From: Stenomitos frigidus ULC18
GTDB lineage: Bacteria > Cyanobacteriota > Cyanobacteriia > Leptolyngbyales > Leptolyngbyaceae
NCBI RefSeq assembly: GCF_003003795.1
Contig: NZ_PVWK01000121.1
Span: forward strand, 40,746 to 104,745
Length of the DNA stretch: 64,000 bases
Direction of reading: 5' to 3'
Shown here: one piece after another, positions 36,662 through 46,287 of the stretch
Layout: the number at the start of each line of letters is the position of its first letter
Numbering within the stretch: position 1 is the stretch's first letter
The notes under the pieces: generated by a model
Told to the model about the DNA's origin: nothing
Seen by the model: only the letters and a program-made list of their open reading frames with translations
Databases searched by the model: none
Program-made: the position numbers and the translations under genes

Positions 36662-36963
36662 GAGGCAGCTCTAGCTCTAATTGCAGAAAACAGAAGAAAC
36701 ACAACTGTATCAAAACTGTGGGTATATTACCATTGCAGAGTGACTCTGCGCCTGAGTAGTTTTAGTGACTAGTAAGGGGCGCTGAATGAATCTGGTCGCT
36801 CTTGGCAGTCAGCCATCAGCGTTTAGCGTGTTTGATTTGCATGTTCTTTATGCATTAGTAAGACTGGTGAGGGCTATTGGGCACAGCGGATGAGAAGGCG
36901 TATGGCATGCCCCTGCACCCGATTCCCAATTCCCTACCCCCTTTTTCTCAATGAGGTGTTTCA
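36662..36963. other. Intergenic region before the subtilase gene
   Basis: A 302-bp divergent region. It includes a short GTCAGCCATCAGC repeat unit near 36808, and GAGGTG just before 36964 as ribosome-binding site. Nothing else was recognised. Confidence 0.4.
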
Positions 36964-39078
36964 ATGACGGATCAAACGCCAGCAAATTCGGCACCAGGCA
37001 CTCAAGGTGCAGCAATGCCCGAGTCGAGCATCAGTAGGGTGTTGCAGCGCGGTGGCGAAGAACTGTTGCTGGAGAAGGTGGACGATCGCTTTACGCTCAA
37101 TGCCATCAACAAAGCCGCGATCGCGGGTCTGATCCAACCGCTCCCTGCTGATGTCAGTCCAACACGCATACCCGCTAAACTTACAGAGATTGTGGTCGAT
37201 CCGGCTCAGCGTGACACCGTGATGCAGCAACTGCGCGATGACGATGCGGTGAACTACACCAGTCATGTGTATCAACTCAAAGATGATCCAGCCTCGCGGC
37301 TATATCTGACCAATCAACTAACGGTGCAGTTCGCTACAACTGTCACAGCAGAGACAATCGCTCAAATTACCGGGGCGGTGGGGCTACGTCAGGTGAAGCC
37401 GATTGCGGGGGTGCCCAACACATTTGTCTTTGAAGCGACCGCCAGTGCGCAAGAAAATCCGCTCAAAATCGCCAATCGCCTGATGCAGCGATCGGAGGTG
37501 CTGACGGCAGAACCAAACATCATCGTGCGCACCCAATCGCACTACCGTCCCCGCGATCCGATTTACCCCAAGCAGTGGCATCTCAACCACAACGGCGGGG
37601 CTGACCTGGCTCCCAATTCTCATGTTTCAGCTGAGAAAGCGTGGGACATTACGCGCGGCATTCGCTCGGTGACGATCGCCATCATGGATGACTCGGTAGA
37701 TCTGACCCATCCTGACTTTCAGGGCATTGGCAAAATCGTGGCTCCCCGTGACTTCAAAGAAAATGACTTTCTGCCACTGCCGGGCGATCCAGACGACAAT
37801 CATGGCACTGCCTGCGGCGGCGTTGCCACTGCCGAAGAGAATGGAATTGGAGCGATCGGTGTAGCACCGGGTTGCGCCTTGATGCCCATCCGCACGACGG
37901 GCTTTTTAGATGACCAGACGATCGAAGACTTATTCGGTTGGGCAGTCGCCAAAGGTGCATCGGTCATCTCCTGTAGCTGGGGTCCCGCCTCCGTATATTT
38001 CCCGCTGTCACTGCGACAGCGTGCTGCACTCACCCAGGCTGCCACCAACGGTCGGCGTGGTAAAGGCTGCGTCATTGTGTTTGCAGCCGGAAATGCCAAC
38101 CGACCCACCAATGGCACTGTGAATGAAAGCGGCTGGCCCAACAACGCCTTGAGCGGTGACACTGCCTGGCTGGGAGGTTTTACAGTCCATCCCGATGTCA
38201 TCACGGTCGCGGCGTCAACCAGTCTCAATAAAAAAGCAGCGTATAGCAACTGGGGTGCAGAAGTCTCTGTCTGTGCACCCAGCAACAATGCGCCGCCAGG
38301 AATCGGACTTCAAGACCTTGGTTATGTTTTTACACCACCGCAAGTGAGAGGTGCACTACCAGGGTTGGGTATTGTAACCACCGATCGCGTCGGAGCAGCA
38401 GGCTACGCGCCGGACAATATTGCGATCGACTTTGGTGGTACATCCAGCGCCTGTCCGCTTGTAGCTGGCGTGGCAGCATTGGTACTCTCAGCCAACCCCG
38501 ATTTAACCGCAGCCGAAGTCAAGCAACTGCTGCAACAAACGGCCGACAAAATTGTGGACTCCAACCCTGATCCACAGTTTGGCTTCCGCAAAGGCACCTA
38601 CGAAGCAGGAGGACGCTGCGACTGGTTTGGCTATGGCAAGGTCAATGCCGCGAAGGCAGTACAGGCGGCAGTACAGCGACAAGCCATGGCAGCGATCGCC
38701 CCTTCTCGCCAACTGCAACAGCAAAATACCACCAGTGTGGCGATTCCTGACAACGATTCACAGGGTGTAACGAGCACAATCCAGATGACAGAGGCAGGTA
38801 CGGTGAGATCGATCCAGGTCAGTGTGGCGATCGACCATAGCTTTCTGGGCGACCTGGAAATCAGCCTGACGTCCCCCTCGGATCAAATTATTTTACTCCA
38901 AAGTCGTCTACTCGGACGGAGCACCCGACTACAAACGACCTACACATTACAAACAACTGCACTACTCAGACGCTTCTTAAACCAACCCGCTCAAGGGCGT
39001 TGGCAACTGCGCGTGGTTGATGCAGCTGAAGGTGACATAGGAACGCTGAATAGTTGGACGTTGACATTGGGAGTTTGA
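36964..39078 (+). CDS. Subtilisin-like serine protease with P-domain
   Basis: A 704-residue S8 peptidase. The N-terminal 190 residues look like a pro-region with two inhibitor-like halves. The catalytic triad is Asp242 (AIMDDSVD), His280 (DDNHGTACGG) and Ser494 (GGTSSACPLVAG); the oxyanion Asn lies in IVFAAGNANRP. A proprotein-convertase P-domain (about 590-704, SIQVSVAIDHSFLGDLEISL and GRWQLRVVDAAEGDIGTLNS) ends the protein. No classical signal peptide is visible, so export is uncertain. An ideal 36-bp palindrome directly after the stop should terminate the transcript. Confidence 0.92.
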   Translation: MTDQTPANSAPGTQGAAMPESSISRVLQRGGEELLLEKVDDRFTLNAINKAAIAGLIQPLPADVSPTRIPAKLTEIVVDPAQRDTVMQQLRDDDAVNYTSHVYQLKDDPASRLYLTNQLTVQFATTVTAETIAQITGAVGLRQVKPIAGVPNTFVFEATASAQENPLKIANRLMQRSEVLTAEPNIIVRTQSHYRPRDPIYPKQWHLNHNGGADLAPNSHVSAEKAWDITRGIRSVTIAIMDDSVDLTHPDFQGIGKIVAPRDFKENDFLPLPGDPDDNHGTACGGVATAEENGIGAIGVAPGCALMPIRTTGFLDDQTIEDLFGWAVAKGASVISCSWGPASVYFPLSLRQRAALTQAATNGRRGKGCVIVFAAGNANRPTNGTVNESGWPNNALSGDTAWLGGFTVHPDVITVAASTSLNKKAAYSNWGAEVSVCAPSNNAPPGIGLQDLGYVFTPPQVRGALPGLGIVTTDRVGAAGYAPDNIAIDFGGTSSACPLVAGVAALVLSANPDLTAAEVKQLLQQTADKIVDSNPDPQFGFRKGTYEAGGRCDWFGYGKVNAAKAVQAAVQRQAMAAIAPSRQLQQQNTTSVAIPDNDSQGVTSTIQMTEAGTVRSIQVSVAIDHSFLGDLEISLTSPSDQIILLQSRLLGRSTRLQTTYTLQTTALLRRFLNQPAQGRWQLRVVDAAEGDIGTLNSWTLTLGV

Positions 39079-39086
39079 GAGAGGGT

Positions 39087-39122
39087 GTCTGTAGGGGCGT
39101 TCCATGGAACGCCCCTACAGAC
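39087..39122. terminator. 36-bp perfect palindrome between convergent genes
   Basis: The arm GTCTGTAGGGGCGTTCCA is followed directly by its exact reverse complement. It lies 9 nt after the subtilase stop and 7 nt before the end of the response-regulator gene, so it can form an uninterrupted hairpin in either transcript. The TAGGGGCG stem resembles the hairpin core of the MITE-like elements at 20145 and 63650. Confidence 0.7.
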
Positions 39123-39128
39123 GAAAAG

Positions 39129-39839
39129 TCATTCCACCAAATGATGATCCATAGCAAAACGAACCAGTTCAGCGCGATTGCTGGTGTCGGTTTTGCGGAG
39201 GAGGCTGCTGACGTATTTTTCAACCGTGCGGGGGCTCAAGTGCAACGATTCACCAATTTGCATATTTGAGTGCCCATCCGAAAGGATTTTGAGCACCTCG
39301 CGTTCGCGTTGAGTAAGGTTCAGCGCCGCAACGGCTACTGATAGCGCGGCATGCTGTGCGATCGACTGATATTCGTTACGACCTGACGGAGACGATCGCG
39401 CCTCTGTCTGCTCAGCGTCACGGCGGGCTGCATCCCCCCGTGCAAAGCGCCACTCTAACTCAATCAACTGCAGTCGCTCCAGCAGATTTCGCACTACTGC
39501 CCCTAACTCTTGTAGTTCGAAGGGTTTAGACAGGTAAACATCGCAGCCCGCTTGATACCCTCGAATCCGCTCTTGAGTGTCGTTACGTGCCGTCAAAAAG
39601 ACGACAGGCAGCAGTCGCGACGTGGGACGCTGCCGAATGCGACTTACCAACTCGTAACCATCCATCTGCGGCATGGTGATATCGGTGATCACGAGATGAG
39701 GCTGGTATTCATCAACCAGTCTCAGCGCTTCTTGACCATTTTCGGCCGCAATGACCAGATAACCGTTTGCCCCGAGGTAATCACTGATGGACAGCCGCGT
39801 GCCCAAGTCATCATCAGCAACAAGGATTGTGAGAGGCAT
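39129..39839 (-). CDS. NarL/LuxR-type response regulator
   Basis: A 236-residue regulator. The receiver domain (about 3-120) has the acidic pair DD at 9-10, phospho-acceptor Asp53 (LVITDITMPQMDG) and Lys105 (DVYLSKPFEL). The LuxR helix-turn-helix is at about 170-232 (LTQREREVLKILSDGHSNMQ, LHLSPRTVEKYVSSLL). The sequence VFLTARNDTQERIRGYQAGCD is of the type seen in Ycf29-like regulators of cyanobacteria and red-algal plastids; that link is from general resemblance. It is convergent with the subtilase gene. Confidence 0.9.
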   Translation of the reverse strand: MPLTILVADDDLGTRLSISDYLGANGYLVIAAENGQEALRLVDEYQPHLVITDITMPQMDGYELVSRIRQRPTSRLLPVVFLTARNDTQERIRGYQAGCDVYLSKPFELQELGAVVRNLLERLQLIELEWRFARGDAARRDAEQTEARSSPSGRNEYQSIAQHAALSVAVAALNLTQREREVLKILSDGHSNMQIGESLHLSPRTVEKYVSSLLRKTDTSNRAELVRFAMDHHLVE

Positions 39840-40001
39840 ACAGAAGCCGCTGCTAGTGTTGTCTAAGCCTTGAAGTATGTCAATTTTAAAGGATTCGGAG
39901 TGTCAAAGCTAAAATATAGCGGTTTCTCAGTCTCTATGGATCATGGCTGAGCGATCGCTGCCAAACGTTACGGCAGCGATCGCTCACCCTCTAGTCACTC
40001 A

Positions 40002-41588
40002 TCACTGAACACCGACCTTTAAGCTGGCAGGCTCACCCGGATTACCTTCTAGCACCACACCACGCTGGTTCGTTGAGAGATGCCGGACAATCTTGTAGAT
40101 AATCTCAATTTTGTCGGAAGCACCAATGTTTGCCGCCAATGTTTCCAAAGAGAGCAGTTGCCCGTTGGGCTTGAGCGCTGCCAAGACCTGCGTTTGCAGC
40201 GCCAAAATGTCTGCCGCTGCTTTTTTACCCGCTTCAACACCCGGTTGATGGTAGGCATTGACATGCACCAGAAAGCCATACAAACCGACTGCCCGTTCAT
40301 AAAGTGCGATCAATGCACCAACCAGCTTGGCAGACACTTCAGGAATGGTAACGGTGATGGAATCACGATGATTTTCGTAGAGTGCCTGTCGCGTGCCCTG
40401 GAGTAAGCCAGACAAGTAGTCGCCAGCTGTTGCACCAGGTTCGACTTCGATCGACGAGCCCTTGCGATCGCTCAACACTTCGATAAAGGTCAGGAAGAAG
40501 TTGGGCACCCCTTCGCGCAACTGCTGCACATAGGCATGTTGGTCGGTTGTCCCTTTGTTGCCGTAGACCGCAATACCTTGATAGACCGTCTTGCCGTCCA
40601 GATCCGTTTCCTTACCCAGAGACTCCATGACGAGCTGCTGGAGGTAACGGCTAAACAGCAACAGGCTATCTTTATACGGCAACACCACCATATCTTTTTC
40701 GCCTTTGCCGTTACCTGCAAAATACCAGGCAAGAGCTAACAGCGCCGCTGGGTTTGCCTTCAGTTGAGGAAGGCGCGTCGCCGCATCCATCTCTTTGGCA
40801 CCTGCCAACATGCTGCGGATATCGATGCCCTGCAGCGCTGCGTCAAGCAGCCCAACAGCCGACAGTTCCGACGTGCGCCCTCCCACCCAATCGAACATGG
40901 GGAAGGTTGCCAACCAGCCTTCCGATCGCGCCAGTGCATCCATTTTGCTACCAGGCATGGTAATCGCGACGGCTTGTCTGGCAAAATCTAAGCCCTTGTC
41001 TGTAAAGGCTTTCTTCGCCTCAATCATGCCGTTACGGGTTTCAGGCGTGCCGCCCGACTTAGTAATGACAATCACCAGCGTGCTACTCAACCGATCGCCC
41101 AGCTCCTTAAACACGCGATCGAAACCATCCGGGTCAGTGTTATCAAAAAAGTGAATGGTTAATGGTGGTGCAGCAGGAGCGAGAGCGGCAGCGACGAATT
41201 GTGGTCCAAGTGCAGATCCCCCAATGCCGATCGACAGAATATCGGTATATTTTGTGGACTGAGGCGGGCAGATCTCACCCGCATGAATTTTGTGGGCAAA
41301 CGCTTCTAGTTGGTCGAGCGCCTCGCTGATTTCTTGTTTGAGCGCTGGTGTCGGAGCCAAGTCAGGATCGCGCAGCCAGTAGTGACCCACCATGCGGTTT
41401 TCGTCGGGATTGGCGATCGCGCCGCCTTCCAACGCCGCCATGTCCTTAAATGCCTGCTCAAATTTGGGCTGCATGGTGGCGACAAAGGCGTCGTCAAAGC
41501 GCATGCGGCTGATGTCTAAGTAGAGCCCCAAGCCTTCGTGATAGTAAAGCCAGTCCTGGTAACGTTGCCAGAGTGCAGCAGCATCCAT
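40002..41588 (-). CDS. pgi: Glucose-6-phosphate isomerase
   Basis: A 528-residue enzyme interconverting glucose-6-phosphate and fructose-6-phosphate. The first PGI signature is represented by [30 protein letters not shown] binds the sugar phosphate; [30 protein letters not shown] and [16 protein letters not shown] carry further conserved active-site residues. The length fits the cyanobacterial form. The ATG at 41588 is preferred to a GTG 12 nt upstream. No operon partner is evident. Confidence 0.97.
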   Translation of the reverse strand: MDAAALWQRYQDWLYYHEGLGLYLDISRMRFDDAFVATMQPKFEQAFKDMAALEGGAIANPDENRMVGHYWLRDPDLAPTPALKQEISEALDQLEAFAHKIHAGEICPPQSTKYTDILSIGIGGSALGPQFVAAALAPAAPPLTIHFFDNTDPDGFDRVFKELGDRLSSTLVIVITKSGGTPETRNGMIEAKKAFTDKGLDFARQAVAITMPGSKMDALARSEGWLATFPMFDWVGGRTSELSAVGLLDAALQGIDIRSMLAGAKEMDAATRLPQLKANPAALLALAWYFAGNGKGEKDMVVLPYKDSLLLFSRYLQQLVMESLGKETDLDGKTVYQGIAVYGNKGTTDQHAYVQQLREGVPNFFLTFIEVLSDRKGSSIEVEPGATAGDYLSGLLQGTRQALYENHRDSITVTIPEVSAKLVGALIALYERAVGLYGFLVHVNAYHQPGVEAGKKAAADILALQTQVLAALKPNGQLLSLETLAANIGASDKIEIIYKIVRHLSTNQRGVVLEGNPGEPASLKVGVQ

Positions 41589-41839
41589 AGCGGGGTTCAC
41601 GCCTCTTAACGTTCGTCACTGCCAGTGTATCCGGGCACGGGGCTAGGAACGGTAGGTTTTGGAAAGAAATAACAAAGTAGAAGGTGAGAAAGTTGGGAGC
41701 AGAGGGTACAAGGGGAGCGGAAGGTGCAAGAGGAGCGAAGGAGGTTTAGCTTTTAGCCGTCTGCCTCCCGTCTTCCCCCGCCTCCCCATCTTCCCGTCTT
41801 CCCCCGCCTCTCTGCCACTCTCTACTCCCACGCCCTTTC

Positions 41840-42139
41840 TCACAAATCCGGCTTCGGCAACAGTCGTAAAAATTTAACAATTTGTCCAGTGATTTCGAGG
41901 CTGATGAAGTAGCGATCGATCGTAAATCGGTAAAAAATAGCGCTGGAGCCGAGCGATCGAAACGCCGGTAACGACTGCAGTTGATGGACACTCGAAAAGT
42001 CTTCAAACACAAACTGCTGAATGCGCTGCCGGGCGATGGGCTCCAGCTTTTTCAGATCGAGTAAGAACGATCGTGCATAGCGGACTTCTAGGCCTTTGGC
42101 GTTCTGCATTGTGCGGGCGAGGGGAGTCTTGCCGTTCAT
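41840..42139 (-). CDS. RelE/ParE-type toxin
   Basis: A 99-residue toxin-like protein. LEVRYARSFLLDLKKLEPIA followed by RQRIQQFVFEDFSSVHQLQS, then the FRSLGSSAIFYRFTIDRYFI strands and a short basic tail, gives the RelE/ParE order of two helices and a beta sheet. It could be an mRNA interferase or gyrase inhibitor; the catalytic residues are not diagnostic. The start is the ATG 7 nt after the stop of the upstream gene, which encodes the likely antitoxin. Confidence 0.8.
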   Translation of the reverse strand: MNGKTPLARTMQNAKGLEVRYARSFLLDLKKLEPIARQRIQQFVFEDFSSVHQLQSLPAFRSLGSSAIFYRFTIDRYFISLEITGQIVKFLRLLPKPDL

Positions 42140-42146
42140 CTTGCGG

Positions 42147-42344
42147 TTATCTTGCTGACAGTAAGCGAAGCGCTTCGTCACGCGTTAAGGTATCACCAGG
42201 CTTTAACGTTTGCTTACAGGCTTGCGTTGCCCGCAGCATATAAAAGTCGCAGTAGAGTTCAGAGAGAACGATCCAAACATCGAGCAGTTCATCATCCGCT
42301 AGCTGCTCGACGAGGTGATGTGCCCGATCTTTGAGAAGACTCAT
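42147..42344 (-). CDS. Probable antitoxin of the RelE/ParE-type module
   Basis: A 65-residue acidic protein starting MSLLKDRAHHLVEQLADDEL and ending LTRDEALRLLSAR. Size, charge and position directly before the toxin gene (7 nt) fit an antitoxin. I do not see a clear DNA-binding motif and cannot name the family. The start is the ATG at 42344; an upstream in-frame ATG at 42368 would add eight residues. Confidence 0.7.
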   Translation of the reverse strand: MSLLKDRAHHLVEQLADDELLDVWIVLSELYCDFYMLRATQACKQTLKPGDTLTRDEALRLLSAR

Positions 42345-42491
42345 AATGCCCTCGAACGAAAGGTTCAACGGAGACAGATTCGTGTAGTCTCAGAATGCCC
42401 AAACAAGGAAGCAAAGCACTCGTTGGGAGGCAAATTAACGCCGCTATTCTTACTTGTATGAGCCTATTCGGCGCGAAAGGCTCCGTATAAG

Positions 42492-43748
42492 ATGTATCTC
42501 TACTGGCTCAAATTGACTGGTAGGATACGATCCAATCGCCCTTTGCTCACATTGCTCATGCTCGATTTCAGCGGCATTCTGCTGTTTTTTACGCCCGGTT
42601 ACCTTGTCTCGCTGATTATCTTTACTGCAACCTTTGCGCTGTTTAGCCTGGGCTTGAATTTGCAGTGGGGCTTCACAGGGTTAATTAACTTTGGTCACAT
42701 CGCCTTTATGACGGTTGGAGCGTATACCACTGTCCTGGTGAGCATGAAGGGGGTACCGCTCATTTTGGCGGTGCTCATTGGGGCGTGTCTGGCGGCTGGC
42801 TTAGGTCTGCTGATTGGGCTTTCCACACTGCGCCTGCGGGAAGATTATTTGGCGATCGTCACGATCGGCGTGTCTGAAGTTATTCGTCTCATCGCGCTCA
42901 ACGAAGAATGGCTCACCCAAGGCGCACGAGGCGTTTACAGCTATCCCCTGCCGCTGGAAGCGCTAACCCGACCAACCCTGATCAGCAAAATTGGCATGAT
43001 TGGCATTTGGACAGCCATTTTTGCGCTGGCTGGCTGGCAGTTGTGGCGCTGGACGTGGAAGCGACTCGATCGCCTGGGGCAGAAAGACACCCGTGAGGGC
43101 ATCCAGTCGGGACAAATCGGCAAACTGTCATTGGGTATCGCGACTGCTATTTTGGGACTGCTGCTCTATTGGGCAGGCGCAGTATCACTCTACGATTACT
43201 CCTATAAAGCGGGACTGATGCTGGTGCTGGTGCTGGTGTTGGCGCTGGTCTATTGGCGTTTAGAGGCACTGGTACGATCGCCCTGGGGTCGTGTCCTCAA
43301 AGCCATTCGTGAAGATGAGGAAATCGCTAAAGCGCTGGGCAAGAATGTGTTTTGGTACAAGCTGCAATCACTCATGCTGGGTGGGGCGATCGCGGGCATT
43401 GCGGGAGCCTTCTACGCATGGCAGTTGAGCTTCATTAATCCGGATGGCTTCATTCCCTTGATTACGTTTCAGGCATGGACGATCGTCGTTCTGGGTGGGG
43501 CTGGCAACAATGCTGGAACCCTGCTGGGAGCGGCAATCTTTTGGGCGTACAACTCAGTGACACGGTTTCTGTTGCCCGCGATCGCCCCGGCGCTACACGC
43601 GATCGTGCCTGCCATTCCGCCGACGTTGGATGAAGGCAGAGCCGGAGCCTTTCGGATTATGATCATTGGCTTACTGCTGATTGTGCTGATGATGGCGCGA
43701 CCGCAGGGCATTTTAGGCAAAAAGGAGGAACTCTCTCTTGGTCGATGA
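42492..43748 (+). CDS. Branched-chain/neutral amino-acid ABC transporter permease (LivM family)
   Basis: A 418-residue inner-membrane permease with about ten spans. LNLQWGFTGLINFGHIAFMT and GLLIGLSTLRLREDYLAIVT are the typical LivM segments, and the EAA-type coupling region RVLKAIREDEEIAKALGKNV is present at about 265-285. The family takes part in uptake of leucine, isoleucine, valine and other neutral amino acids; in cyanobacteria it corresponds to the Nat-type neutral amino-acid system. The ATPase gene downstream overlaps its 3' end. The other permease and the binding protein are not in the window. Confidence 0.9.
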   Translation: MYLYWLKLTGRIRSNRPLLTLLMLDFSGILLFFTPGYLVSLIIFTATFALFSLGLNLQWGFTGLINFGHIAFMTVGAYTTVLVSMKGVPLILAVLIGACLAAGLGLLIGLSTLRLREDYLAIVTIGVSEVIRLIALNEEWLTQGARGVYSYPLPLEALTRPTLISKIGMIGIWTAIFALAGWQLWRWTWKRLDRLGQKDTREGIQSGQIGKLSLGIATAILGLLLYWAGAVSLYDYSYKAGLMLVLVLVLALVYWRLEALVRSPWGRVLKAIREDEEIAKALGKNVFWYKLQSLMLGGAIAGIAGAFYAWQLSFINPDGFIPLITFQAWTIVVLGGAGNNAGTLLGAAIFWAYNSVTRFLLPAIAPALHAIVPAIPPTLDEGRAGAFRIMIIGLLLIVLMMARPQGILGKKEELSLGR

Positions 43749-44628
43749 AAACCCCAATGCGGTTGATCCGGTAGAGCATTTAAGCCATCCTGACAGTGAA
43801 GATCTGGCAGACATCCTGGCAGATGTGGAAATGGCAGATGTGGAACCGATCGAGCGTCCTGCCAAGCTGCAACTACCACTACTGGCGGCAAGTGGGTTGA
43901 TCAAGAGCTTTGGTGGATTGGTGGCGATCGATCACGCCTCGATCGAAGTCGCCAAAGGCAGTATCACCGGACTCATTGGACCCAACGGAGCCGGAAAAAC
44001 GACGCTGTTTAACCTGCTGTCAAACTTCATCCATCCTGACAAAGGGCGTGTGCTGTTCGATGGCGAACCCATTCACCAGCTCCAGTCGTACCAGATCGCC
44101 CAACGCGGTATGATTCGTACCTTTCAAGTCGCACGAGTCCTCTCTCGCCTCTCTGTACTAGAAAATATGCTGCTGGCAACCCAACATCAAACAGGGGAAA
44201 ATTTTTGGCTCACCTGGTTTAAACAAAAGCAAATTACTGCCGAAGAACGCCAGCAGCGCGAACAGGCAATGACCATTCTGGAGTCGATCGGACTCGCACA
44301 CATGGCGCACGAATACGCAGGAGCCTTATCCGGTGGTCAACGCAAACTCCTGGAAATTGGACGAGCGCTGATGAGCCAGCCCAAGCTGATTTTGCTCGAT
44401 GAACCCGCTGCGGGAGTCAATCCCACACTGATTAAGCAAATCTGCGATCGCATCCTCACCTGGAACCGCGAAGGACTCACTTTTTTGATCATCGAACACA
44501 ACATGGACGTGATTATGTCCTTGTGCGATCGTGTCTGGGTTCTCGCCGAAGGACGCAACCTTGCTGTTGGCACCCCCACCGAAATTCAAACCAACGCTCA
44601 GGTGCTAGAAGCCTATTTGGGGCAGTAA
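43738..44628 (+). CDS. Branched-chain/neutral amino-acid ABC transporter ATPase (LivG family)
   Basis: A 296-residue ATPase with Walker A GPNGAGKTT near 80, signature LSGGQRKLLEIGRAL near 200, Walker B LILLDEPAAGVNP and the switch His in IIEHNMDVIMSL. The first 45 residues form an acidic extension (DLADILADVEMADVE) not usual for LivG. The start is a TTG at 43738: AAAGGAGG ends 9 nt before it, and no ATG occurs until far into the conserved domain. It overlaps the permease gene by 11 nt, indicating translational coupling. Confidence 0.92.
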   Translation: MVDENPNAVDPVEHLSHPDSEDLADILADVEMADVEPIERPAKLQLPLLAASGLIKSFGGLVAIDHASIEVAKGSITGLIGPNGAGKTTLFNLLSNFIHPDKGRVLFDGEPIHQLQSYQIAQRGMIRTFQVARVLSRLSVLENMLLATQHQTGENFWLTWFKQKQITAEERQQREQAMTILESIGLAHMAHEYAGALSGGQRKLLEIGRALMSQPKLILLDEPAAGVNPTLIKQICDRILTWNREGLTFLIIEHNMDVIMSLCDRVWVLAEGRNLAVGTPTEIQTNAQVLEAYLGQ

Positions 44629-44715
44629 CCCAAACCAACAGTCTAGGGTTAGTCAGCGATACCGAACATCAGAATGGTGTAGGCATCCAAAAATTCAGTT
44701 GAATGAAAGGAAATT

Positions 44716-44815
44716 CTGTGAAGCAACCGTAAAGTGCCTATGAAATATCCGTAAAGTACCTGTAAAAAAACGAACTCCTAACCAGCGCATAACGTATCCG
44801 TAACCCATCTGTCAT
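44716..44815 (+). promoter_or_regulatory. Pho-box-like array of 11-bp-spaced repeats
   Basis: Five 7-bp units start exactly every 11 bp: CTGTGAA (44716), CCGTAAA (44727), CTATGAA (44738), CCGTAAA (44749), CTGTAAA (44760). Two more units follow with the same spacing: CCGTAAC (44798) and CTGTCAT (44809). CTGTCAT with a 4-bp spacer is the PhoB box half-site of Escherichia coli. The array ends about 100 nt before a secreted phosphatase-like gene, so control by the phosphate regulator (SphR/PhoB type) is likely. Confidence 0.7.
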
Positions 44816-44913
44816 AAACAATCCAGTAATCTAACGTCTTGATTGCGTAGCGCAGGCGAGGGCTATTTGTCCAGAATGCGCTCACAGATTAAAAGAATTA
44901 AGTAAGGATTGAT

Positions 44914-46050
44914 ATGACAAAGCTTGGCTACTCAGGGTTTCAACGCGTCACCACTGCGCGTCTGCTCCGTAAAATGTGTTTATTGGCGTTGACGGTGCCG
45001 TTCTTGGCGAGTGCCGCAATGATGGTCACTGCCAGCGAAAAAGAGAATAAGGGCAAATACGAACCCTACGCGATCGGACTTTGGGGCGATTTACCCTATA
45101 ACGATGTGCAGGCGCAGGTTGGGGTTCCTAACATCATCGCGGACATGAACTCGCAAGACCTGGCTTTCACGGCTTTCGACGGCGACTGGAAAGCGGGCAA
45201 CGCCATCGCAGGCTCGGTTACGCCGACCAGTTGCAGTAATGAACTCTATGCCCAATCGCTCGATTACTTAAACGCCCTGAAAGCACCCGCAATCTTTACA
45301 CCAGGTGACAACGACTGGACTGACTGCGATCGCCCGGCAAACGGTGGTTTTAACTCACTCGAACGCCTTAACTACGAGCGCCAGTTATTCTTCAGCGAGC
45401 CTTACTCATTTGGACAACGCCGCCTGAAACAAGAAGTCCAAGCCGCTCCGTATGTTGAGAACCGCCGTTGGACAGTTGGCAAGGTTACCTATGCGACACT
45501 TAATGTCCAGGGTTCATGCAACAACCTGTGCGACACTGCACCCGACGCAGAGGAATACGCAGCGCGAAATGCAGCCAATATTGCCTGGCTGCAAGAAACT
45601 TTTAGAGTGGCAAAGGCACGCAACTCGGTAGCGGTGATGTTGATCACCCAGGCTGATCCGGGTTGGGATAACAGCGACTCAACTAGAGCCCCGACACGTG
45701 ATCCAAAGACGCTCGTGGAAAATGACGTTGACGCCACCACGAAATTGCCGATTCCTGATGGCTACAAGGACTATTTAGTCGCATTGCGCAATGAAGTGAT
45801 CGCGTTCCGCAAACCAGTTGCTTACGTACACGGCGACTCACACTATTTCCGCATTGACAAACCATTGCTGGATGCTCAAGGCAGGCGTCTTGAAAACTTC
45901 ACTCGCGTTGAGACCTTTGGCAACAATGCAGCAAACGGTCTCAACGACGTGCAGTGGGTCAAGGTGTATGTCAATCCCCGCAGCCGCGAGGTGTTTTCGT
46001 ATCAGCCACAGATTGTTCCTGGCAATCGTGTAGCGGTTCCGGCTCCATAA
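44914..46050 (+). CDS. Secreted metallophosphoesterase-like protein
   Basis: A 378-residue protein with an N-terminal signal peptide (MCLLALTVPFLASAAMMVTA inside a basic start). The segments IGLWGDLPYND, FTPGDNDWTDC and VAYVHGDSHYF correspond to the metal-binding blocks of calcineurin-like phosphoesterases (Asp-x-His is altered to GDLPYN, GDN is kept, and GDSHY replaces the usual GHxH). It may be an extracellular phosphatase. AAGGA lies before the ATG. A Pho-box-like array upstream supports a phosphate-scavenging role, and a terminator follows. The exact enzymatic activity is inferred. Confidence 0.8.
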   Translation: MTKLGYSGFQRVTTARLLRKMCLLALTVPFLASAAMMVTASEKENKGKYEPYAIGLWGDLPYNDVQAQVGVPNIIADMNSQDLAFTAFDGDWKAGNAIAGSVTPTSCSNELYAQSLDYLNALKAPAIFTPGDNDWTDCDRPANGGFNSLERLNYERQLFFSEPYSFGQRRLKQEVQAAPYVENRRWTVGKVTYATLNVQGSCNNLCDTAPDAEEYAARNAANIAWLQETFRVAKARNSVAVMLITQADPGWDNSDSTRAPTRDPKTLVENDVDATTKLPIPDGYKDYLVALRNEVIAFRKPVAYVHGDSHYFRIDKPLLDAQGRRLENFTRVETFGNNAANGLNDVQWVKVYVNPRSREVFSYQPQIVPGNRVAVPAP

Positions 46051-46083
46051 CGGCACGCGTCTAATCAACGATATAGAGCAATC

Positions 46084-46123
46084 ACTCCTCCCAAGGACAC
46101 CAAAACACGGGAGGAGTTTTTTT
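46084..46123 (+). terminator. Terminator after the phosphoesterase gene
   Basis: ACTCCTCCC pairs with GGGAGGAGT across a 16-nt loop and is followed by seven T. It lies about 35 nt past the stop. Confidence 0.85.
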
Positions 46124-46287
46124 CAGCGATCGCTGCTCTCACTCACCCCTTAAAGGGCGTCCTATGGGCTGGAATACAGCCTTTTAATCGCACAAAAGCA
46201 CCAAGGTAAACTTTAATTTCAAACCCGAAAATCAAAGTAAGAGAGGAGTATTCTAAGAACATAAGAAGCAGCGAAAGGAGGCTTCTT

